A stretch of 40,879 bases of DNA from Olsenella_K sp036454645 (GTDB taxonomy: Bacteria; Actinomycetota; Coriobacteriia; Coriobacteriales; Atopobiaceae), in contig JAZHSQ010000022.1 in the NCBI GenBank assembly GCA_036454645.1, forward strand, positions 1 to 40,879, in the 5' to 3' direction. The stretch's first letter is position 1. Each line of letters starts with the position of its first letter. This document shows positions 35,530-40,879 of this stretch, one piece after another. The notes beneath the pieces are model-generated. The model saw nothing but the letters and a program-made list of their open reading frames with translations. It did no database searches and was not told the DNA's origin. The translations under genes and the position numbers were made by a program.

Positions 35530-36513
35530 CTAGCCCCTGCCCCCGCGCAGGAACTCCCTGAGCGCACCCAGGCGCCTGGTCGCCTGGGTGCGCCCGTCCA
35601 CGTAGAGCTCGAGCAGGGGCTCCCCCTCCTTCTCCGCCGTGGCGACCGCGACCGGCGCGGACGGCGAGAGGACGAAGGCGCGCCCCTCGGCCTCGAGCTC
35701 GCGGACGCGCGCGTACTGGGCGTTGTACCGCTCGGCGCGGGTCTCGAGCGCGTGCGTGTAGTAGGGGTACTCGTCGTAGCGGTGCGACCTCACCACGAGC
35801 GCCTCGGTGGAGCCGTCCTTCCGGTAGCTCTCGTGCTGCGTGAGGACGACCACGGCCCGGCTGGCGGGCGCGTATCCCGCGGGCGCGGGCGACGCCCCCT
35901 CGCCCAGGGCCATCTCGACCGGGACCGAGTCCGTCGTCCCGCCGTCGAGCAGGCGCCTGCCCCCGACCTCGACCGGGCGCGAGAACAGCGGGAGCGATGC
36001 CGAGGCCCGCACCATGTCCACGTCCTCGGGCAGCCTCCTGCACTCGAGGTAGACGGGGCTGCCGAACACGACGTCGGTGGCGACGCAGAACATCCTCAGC
36101 CGGTTTGCGTTGAACGCCGGCGCGTCGCAGGGGTCTATCCGGTCCTGGACCTCGTGGTAGAGGAACTGGTCGCCAGTGAGGTTGCCCGTGCGTGCGAACG
36201 AGCGCAGGGACATCATGCGCTTGTCGTCGCGGAAGGCGAGCATGATGCGGATCGTACGCCCGATCTGGCGCGACTTGTAGCTCGCCGCGTTGAGCGCGCC
36301 AGCCGACGTCCCCCAGACGCTGCCGAAGTCGTAGACGCCGTTCTCCATGAGGACGTCGAGCACGCCCGCCGTGAAGACGCCGCGGTAGCCGCCGCCCTCG
36401 AGCACGAGGGCGTTCTCCGGCGAGCCCGCGGGGACCTCGCCGGCGCCGTCGGCGCCGGCCGCCCCCGCGCGCCCCTCGGAAGCCCCCGCGCACGCCACGT
36501 CCTTCTCGCCCAT
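35530..36513 (-). CDS. Patatin-like phospholipase
   Basis: Predicted serine lipid acyl hydrolase of 327 residues. The catalytic dyad is visible: oxyanion motif EGGGYRG (39-45), nucleophile Ser70 in GTSAG and Asp190 in DGGTTDS. No signal peptide is seen, so it is probably cytosolic, as with the RssA/YjjU group. The first 30 residues are Ala/Gly-rich and may be disordered. ATG at 36513 is chosen because AAGGGGGAG precedes it. Convergent with the kinase and divergent from ssrA. The physiological substrate is unknown. Confidence 0.93.
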   Translation of the reverse strand: MGEKDVACAGASEGRAGAAGADGAGEVPAGSPENALVLEGGGYRGVFTAGVLDVLMENGVYDFGSVWGTSAGALNAASYKSRQIGRTIRIMLAFRDDKRMMSLRSFARTGNLTGDQFLYHEVQDRIDPCDAPAFNANRLRMFCVATDVVFGSPVYLECRRLPEDVDMVRASASLPLFSRPVEVGGRRLLDGGTTDSVPVEMALGEGASPAPAGYAPASRAVVVLTQHESYRKDGSTEALVVRSHRYDEYPYYTHALETRAERYNAQYARVRELEAEGRAFVLSPSAPVAVATAEKEGEPLLELYVDGRTQATRRLGALREFLRGGRG

Positions 36514-36685
36514 AGCTCCCCCTTCGCTCGCCGCGCCCGCCGTCCGGGCGCGTCCGGAATGCCTGTTCCGTTTCCCATTTCCCAGTTTCCGCAAAGTCTA
36601 GTCGCCCCGCGCCGCGGCGGCCGGGCGCGCGCCGCGATCCCGCCCGACGCATGGCCCCCGGCGTCTAGGGACGCGCCCGAACGGG

Positions 36686-36691
36686 TATACT
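36686..36691 (+). promoter_or_regulatory. Candidate -10 element upstream of ssrA
   Basis: TATACT lies about 85 bases before the mature tmRNA 5' end. A second candidate is a perfect TTGACA -35 at 36735-36740, which has no clear -10 partner but would start transcription close to the mature end. Both remain open. Confidence 0.4.
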
Positions 36692-36775
36692 GGAGGAGTC
36701 GCGCGGCCCCATGGGCGGCGGCGCGGCGCGCAGCTTGACATTCGCATGGTGGCCAGTTCCCATCGCCATCTCAAT

Positions 36776-37143
36776 GGGGGCGACTGGTTTCGACAGGGTA
36801 GGTCTGAGATGGGAAGCAGGCCGTGGTCGCCTCTCCACGCTAAACCGGGGCACCGTCAAATTTAATTGACAACACTGATTCTTACGAGCCTCTGGCTCTT
36901 GCTGCTTAGTTAACCTAACCAGCACGTCAATCCGTCGGTCTCCCCCGCCGGCGGTGCGGCGTCATCTCAGGGGGATGCGCGTGCGGACGTAGCCGGTATG
37001 CCGCACGCCAAGTCCGAACCGGCTCGGACGCCGAACGCGGGTCACCGGGTGCGAGGCGTCCTAGACCCAACCGGTGACTGAGCCTGGAGAAACCCGTCAG
37101 GGACCTGCCTTGGACCGGAGTTCGATTCTCCGCGCCTCCACCA
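36776..37143 (+). ncRNA. ssrA: Transfer-messenger RNA (tmRNA)
   Basis: Rescues stalled ribosomes together with SmpB. The 5' end GGGGGCGACTGGTTTCGACA and the 3' end TTCGATTCTCCGCGCCTCCACCA-type region (TTCGATTC arm, then CGCCTCC and ACCA) are diagnostic. The 7-bp acceptor stem contains the G3-U70 wobble that alanyl-tRNA synthetase needs. The reading frame at 36868-36909 encodes DNTDSYEPLALAA and then TAG, so with the charged Ala the tag is 14 residues and ends in the protease signal LALAA. Total length is 368 bases, encoded in one piece. It is followed by a strong terminator. smpB is nearby on the other strand. Confidence 0.98.
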
Positions 37144-37182
37144 TACGAGAAGAGCGCGGGCGCCACGCGTCCGCAGACGCAC

Positions 37183-37226
37183 GAGGGCGCCCCGCCGGCA
37201 GCGGCGGGGCGCCCTCCTTTCGTCTT
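37183..37226 (+). terminator. Rho-independent terminator of ssrA
   Basis: A perfect 14-bp stem GAGGGCGCCCCGCC / GGCGGGGCGCCCTC (37183-37196 and 37203-37216) with a six-base loop is followed by CTTTCGTCTT. It is the clearest terminator in the window. Confidence 0.92.
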
Positions 37227-37291
37227 CCGGCCCAAGGGCCGGCGCCGGGCGGCCGGGGCCGCGGCCCACGGCGCGCCCACGTACCTCGGTG

Positions 37292-37435
37292 CTACTCCTC
37301 GACCAGCTCGAACATGTCGGGGCCGACGCCGCAGACGGGGCAGACGTAGTCCTCGGGGAGCTCGGGCGTGTCCACGGTGACCTCGAAGCCGCAGACGGTG
37401 CAGCGGAACGTGTAGGTCTTCTTCTCTTCGGCCAT
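37292..37435 (-). CDS. Rubredoxin
   Basis: Small iron-only electron carrier of 47 residues: one Fe held by four cysteines. The sequence reads MAEEKKTYTFRCTVCGF and later YVCPVCGVGPDMFELVEE, giving the CxxCG...CPxCG pattern. The segment after the second pair is GPDMFE, where most rubredoxins have AxKxxFE. ATG at 37435 follows AGAGAGG. It is transcribed on minus, downstream of smpB by 134 bases, and converges on ssrA. The flavin reductase-like gene 3 kb away is a possible electron partner, but this is a guess. Confidence 0.93.
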   Translation of the reverse strand: MAEEKKTYTFRCTVCGFEVTVDTPELPEDYVCPVCGVGPDMFELVEE

Positions 37436-37569
37436 GTCGTCAGCCTCTCTCTTCGCGGCGCGCACCCCCAGGGCGCGCCTCTGCCTCGGTGAAGTTTGGG
37501 GGGCCAGGCAGGGACCCCTCTCGCCCCATGGTACCCCATGGGCGCCCGCGCCGGAGCGCGATTGCGCCT

Positions 37570-38037
37570 CTACCTGCTGCGCTCCTTGAGCGCGCGCTGG
37601 ATGTCGCGGTCCGCCTGGCGCGCCGCCAGGTCCTGGCGCTTGTCGTAGAGCTTCTTGCCGCGGCCGAGGCCGATTGCGAGCTTCACGCGGCTCGCCTCGT
37701 CGAAGTAGAGCTCGATGGGGACGAGCGCGAGGCCCTTGGCCTGCAGCTTCTGCTCGAGGTAGCGGATCTGGCGCCGGTGGAGGAGCAGCTTGCGCCTCCT
37801 GTCCGGGTCGACGTTCCAGATGCTGCCGTTCGAGTAGGGGTGGACGTGCACGCCCACGAGCCAGGCCTCGCCGCCGCGAATCTGGCAGAAGGAGTCGGTT
37901 ATCTGGCAGCCCCGCTCGCGGAGGCTGCGTACCTCGGTGCCCGTCAGGACGAGGCCGGCCTCGAAGGTCTCGTCGATGAAGTACGCGTGGTAGGCGGCCT
38001 TGTTGCGGGCGATGGTCCTCTTCTCGCGCCTAGGCAT
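37570..38037 (-). CDS. smpB: SsrA-binding protein SmpB
   Basis: Binds the tRNA-like part of tmRNA and delivers it to stalled ribosomes. The 155-residue product is the normal length, with IARNKAAYHAYFIDETFEAGLVL, the conserved GTEVRSLRE, the SNGSIWNVDPDRRRKLLLH region and the basic tail KLYDKRQDLAARQADRDI. ATG at 38037 overlaps the end of the upstream TPR gene by eight bases (ATGCCTAG), with a G-rich ribosome binding site inside that gene. The overlap suggests translational coupling. ssrA lies about 430 bases downstream on the other strand. Confidence 0.98.
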   Translation of the reverse strand: MPRREKRTIARNKAAYHAYFIDETFEAGLVLTGTEVRSLRERGCQITDSFCQIRGGEAWLVGVHVHPYSNGSIWNVDPDRRRKLLLHRRQIRYLEQKLQAKGLALVPIELYFDEASRVKLAIGLGRGKKLYDKRQDLAARQADRDIQRALKERSR

Positions 38038-38914
38038 CCCCGTGAGCCCCCCTCCCCGCGTCGACGCCGGCGTCCGCGCCGGCGTCGGCATCGGCCTCGC
38101 GCAGGGCCTCGAGCAGTGTCATCGCCGCGGGCTCCCCCACGAGGTCGCGGGCGCGCACGACGAACGTCGTGGCCTCGCGCGCCTCGCCCGCACGCGCCGC
38201 GTCGAGGCCGCACTCGAGCAGGCAGATCGCGATCTCGGCGCTCGCCCCGAAGGGCAGGCCCTCCTCCGAGAGCGCGTCGGTGGCCTCCTGGTCGCCCAGC
38301 GCGTCCGGGTCCCGGCCGTCCGCCCGCGCGCGCTCGACCTCCTCGGCGAGCGCCGCGTCGTCGGCGTCGAGCGACCGCGCCGCCCTGAGGGCCGCCGCCG
38401 ACGCCCGGGCCTTGCCCTGGGCGGAGAGCCACCGCGAGAAGTTGAGGTAGGCCCTCACGAGGTGGCCCGGCTCGCTCGCGCGCTCGAAGACGCTGTAGCT
38501 GAGTGCCAGGAACTCGTTCACGTCGCCCTCGGCGCGGTAGAGCTCGGCGAGGTTGAGCCTCGAGGCACAGTCCATCGGGTTCCAGCGAACCGCCTGCCTG
38601 AGCGACGCCATCGCGCCCTCGCGGTCGTCGAGGGCGACGTCGGCGCGGGCAAGGTCGGCGTAGAGCCTGCCGAGCGGCTCCCCGACGTCGTAGAGCGTGC
38701 GGGGGTCCTGCTCGACGCGCACGTACGCGAGGTACTCGAAGGCGGAGGGGAAGCTGAAGAACTGCTGCTCCTCGGTGGTCTGGCAGTTCCGGTCGACGTA
38801 TTCCTCGGCGTCGTCCGCGAGCCTCGCGAGGCGGTCGCGCGCGAGCTCCGCCTCCCCCTGCAGGAGGAGCCCCTCGGCCCCCTCGAGCTCTTCCTCAAGC
38901 ATCGTCTGTTCCAC
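38030..38914 (-). CDS. Tetratricopeptide-repeat-like protein of unknown function
   Basis: Acidic, mostly helical 294-residue protein, cytoplasmic by lack of signal or membrane segments. TPR-like helix pairs are seen at about 75-160 (for example EGAMASLRQAVRWNPMDCASRLNLAELYRAEGD), and further helix pairs follow. The C-terminal 30 residues are Ala/Asp-rich and low-complexity. The start is a GTG at 38914 with AAGGAG five bases upstream. It overlaps smpB at its 3' end and lies 69 bases after rnr, so rnr, this gene and smpB probably form one operon linked to RNA quality control. The exact role is unknown. Confidence 0.8.
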   Translation of the reverse strand: MEQTMLEEELEGAEGLLLQGEAELARDRLARLADDAEEYVDRNCQTTEEQQFFSFPSAFEYLAYVRVEQDPRTLYDVGEPLGRLYADLARADVALDDREGAMASLRQAVRWNPMDCASRLNLAELYRAEGDVNEFLALSYSVFERASEPGHLVRAYLNFSRWLSAQGKARASAAALRAARSLDADDAALAEEVERARADGRDPDALGDQEATDALSEEGLPFGASAEIAICLLECGLDAARAGEAREATTFVVRARDLVGEPAAMTLLEALREADADAGADAGVDAGRGAHGDA

Positions 38915-38983
38915 GTGTGCTCCTTCGTGCGCCCGGTCGCCCCGGGCCGCTCTTGCGATACGAACGTCAGATTGGTTGATACC

Positions 38984-40879
38984 CTAATCGGCCCCGGCCG
39001 ATGCGTCCCGCGTGCGCCCGCGGCGCCCCGCGAGCCTGAAGTCTATCCTCCCACGGGTGGGGTCGGCCCCGGCGACCTCGACCGCGACCCGCTTGCCGAG
39101 CCCCCAGCTGCGGCCGGTCGACTCCCCCGTCAGCGTCAGGCGCTCCTCGTCGTAGGAGAACCACTCCTCGCCGAGCTCGCGCGTGGGGAGCAGGCCCTCG
39201 GCCAGGGTGTCGTCGAGCATGACGAAGAGGCCGTAGCGCTCGCACCCCGTGACGACGCCCGAGAAGCTCTCGCCGACGCGCCCCCGGAAGAGCTCGGCCA
39301 TCTTGAGCCGCTGGGTCGCGCGCGCCGCGGCATCCGCGACGCGCTCGCGCTCGGAGCAGTCCCGGCAGAGCTGGGGGAGCTGCCTCCCCACGCGCCGCTG
39401 CTCCGGGGACGCGACGTCGCCGGCGAGCAGCGCCTTGAGCGCGCGGTGCACGATCACGTCGGGATAGCGCCTGATGGGGGACGTGAAGTGGCAGTAGGCG
39501 CTCGCCCCGAGCGCGTAGTGGCCCTCGTTGCGGGGAAGGTAGACGGCACGGCGCTGCGCCCTCAGGAGCAGCGCGTTCGCAAGGTACTCGCCGCTCGTGC
39601 CCCTCGCGCGGGCGAGGATGGCCTGGAGAGCCTCGGGCGCACCGGCGACGAGGGCGTCGGCCTCGTCGCCCCGCACGAGCCCGAGCTCGCGCAGGGGCGT
39701 GAGGCACGCCCTGAGGTCGTCGGGCGCCGGGCGCTCGTGGACGCGGTAGGCGCACGGGACGTCGCGGTCGGCGAGCATGCGCGCCACCGCCTCGTTCGCC
39801 ATGAGCATGGCCTCCTCTATGAGCGCGGTCGCCCGGGTCTTGGACCTGACGTCGACCCCCACGGGCCGACCCTCGCCGTCGAGGACGACCCTGGCCTCCC
39901 TCGTCTCGAAGTCGACGGCGCCGCGGCGCCTCCTGACCTTCTCCCTCAGGCACGCCACCTCGTCGAGGGTGGCGAGGGCGCGGGCGACCTCGTCGCCCGC
40001 CGGGCCGGCCCCGAGGTCGGCGGGCTGCGCCTCCCCCGCGAGCAGCCGGTCGACCGTCGGGTAGTCGAGGCGCGCGCTCGAGCGGACCGCCGCCTTCGTT
40101 GCCTCGGCGCCGACGAGCTCGCCCTCCGGGGAGACGGTGAGCCGCACGCTCATGGTGAGGCGGTCCTCCCCCGGCCTGAGCGAGCACGCGTCGCAGGAGA
40201 GCTCCTCGGGCAGCATGGGCACGACCCGGTCGACGAGGTAGGCCGAGCAGGTCCTCTGGCGCGCCTCGAGGTCGAGCGAGGAGTCCCAGGGGAGGTAGTG
40301 GGTGACGTCGGCGATGTGCACCCAGACCTCGAAGCCGCCGTCGAGGCGCCGCGCGCCGACCGCGTCGTCGAAGTCGCGCGCGTCGGCGGGGTCAACGGTG
40401 AAGCAGAGCGAGCGGCGCAGGTCGCGCCGGGCCGCGTCCGCGGCGAGGGCGCCCTCCACGTCCACCCCGACCCCAGCAGCCTCCGCGAGCGCCGCTTCGG
40501 AGAACTGCGTCCGCAGGCCGTAGGAGGCGATGACCGACTCCACGCCGAGGTCGAGCTCCTCGGCCGAGCCCAGCCTGCGGTCGAGCGTCACGACCCCCGC
40601 GCTCCTCCTCGCGGGGTACTCGAGGATGCGGGCGACCACCACGTCGCCGGGCGCGACGCCGAGCCTCTCCGCGGAGTCGTCCTCGGGAACCACGAAGAAG
40701 TCGCGCCTGATGCGCGCGTCGAGGGGCACGACGGCCCCGAGCGGGTCGAGGCGGGAGTAGGTGCCCACGAACGAGGACGTCGCGCGCTCGAGGACGGCCT
40801 GCACGTAGGCGAGCCTGTCCGGCCCACCCCCGTGCGGCGCGACGAGGCTCACCTGCACCTCGTCGCCGTCCATCCCCTC
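38984..40879 (-). CDS. rnr: Ribonuclease R (partial, N-terminus beyond the window)
   Basis: Processive 3'-5' exoribonuclease able to unwind structured RNA; it helps degrade the messages rescued by tmRNA. About 631 residues are present and the frame is open at the window edge, so the N-terminal helix-turn-helix and part of the first cold-shock domain are missing. The visible part starts near the MDGDEV strand of that domain. The RNB catalytic block shows DPADARDFDDAV with its metal aspartates, EEAMLMANEAVA, and the conserved HFTSPIRRYPD. The C-terminal S1 domain has FSGVVTGCERYGLFVML. It is followed by the TPR gene and smpB, a pairing that matches function. Confidence 0.96.
   Translation of the reverse strand, partial: EGMDGDEVQVSLVAPHGGGPDRLAYVQAVLERATSSFVGTYSRLDPLGAVVPLDARIRRDFFVVPEDDSAERLGVAPGDVVVARILEYPARRSAGVVTLDRRLGSAEELDLGVESVIASYGLRTQFSEAALAEAAGVGVDVEGALAADAARRDLRRSLCFTVDPADARDFDDAVGARRLDGGFEVWVHIADVTHYLPWDSSLDLEARQRTCSAYLVDRVVPMLPEELSCDACSLRPGEDRLTMSVRLTVSPEGELVGAEATKAAVRSSARLDYPTVDRLLAGEAQPADLGAGPAGDEVARALATLDEVACLREKVRRRRGAVDFETREARVVLDGEGRPVGVDVRSKTRATALIEEAMLMANEAVARMLADRDVPCAYRVHERPAPDDLRACLTPLRELGLVRGDEADALVAGAPEALQAILARARGTSGEYLANALLLRAQRRAVYLPRNEGHYALGASAYCHFTSPIRRYPDVIVHRALKALLAGDVASPEQRRVGRQLPQLCRDCSERERVADAAARATQRLKMAELFRGRVGESFSGVVTGCERYGLFVMLDDTLAEGLLPTRELGEEWFSYDEERLTLTGESTGRSWGLGKRVAVEVAGADPTRGRIDFRLAGRRGRTRDASAGAD

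Noticed and set aside
36665..36925. Minus-strand open frame over the start of ssrA
   Set aside because: It lies across the tmRNA gene, has no ribosome binding site and shows no family features.

Overview
The window looks like a stretch of chromosome from a high-GC actinobacterium, most likely a member of the Coriobacteriia (Olsenella/Atopobium-like). This placement is an inference. It rests on the very high GC content, on the triple TsaB-RimI-TsaD fusion, on a tmRNA tag ending in LALAA, on the 4Fe-4S-rich anaerobic style of the proteins, and on two tandem LytR-CpsA-Psr (LCP) wall-polymer ligases. Nearly everything is housekeeping. No prophage, insertion sequence, CRISPR array or ordinary tRNA gene was seen.

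Layout. 1-5.6 kb: guaA (minus) diverges from two tandem LCP genes (plus). 5.6-7.9 kb: the one accessory-looking segment, a solitary gene joining an AbiEi-type winged-helix/antitoxin region to a PD-(D/E)XK (DUF559/Vsr-like) nuclease domain. It sits between two related 63-69 bp palindromes in opposite orientation and next to short tandem repeats. 7.9-11.8 kb: an Fbp-type ABC importer (fused permease, ATPase, Tat lipoprotein binding protein) with overlapping genes and a terminator-like hairpin just before its first ribosome binding site. 11.9-18.9 kb: ychF, an unassigned four-cluster 4Fe-4S protein, groL, groS and nadE, all on minus. 19-23.8 kb: an M20 peptidase and a polar amino acid ABC importer. 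24-33.7 kb: a long minus-strand run in transcription order rplM-rpsI, terminator, glmM-acpS-nnr-alr-udg-tsaE-tsaB/rimI/tsaD. It combines ribosomal proteins, cell-wall precursor enzymes (GlmM, Alr), metabolite repair (Nnr) and tRNA t6A37 synthesis (TsaE, TsaBD). 34-36.5 kb: a flavin reductase-like protein and a PfkB sugar kinase (plus), convergent with a patatin-like lipase. 36.7-40.9 kb: the trans-translation and RNA quality-control block, with ssrA (plus) and, on minus, rnr (cut by the window end), a TPR protein and smpB, plus a 47-residue rubredoxin.

The most interesting signals are: (1) the nuclease gene bracketed by inverted copies of a related palindrome; (2) GC-rich repeats that begin at or directly after stop codons, three of which share a GGCTYGCGGC core in the sense orientation of the gene; (3) an AcpS-like protein lacking the expected metal-ligand Glu; (4) the 4Fe-4S protein with a middle region resembling MvhD; (5) the TsaB-RimI-TsaD fusion; (6) a possible attenuator ahead of the Fbp-type transporter. 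All functional calls come from reading motifs by eye, since no database search could be run.
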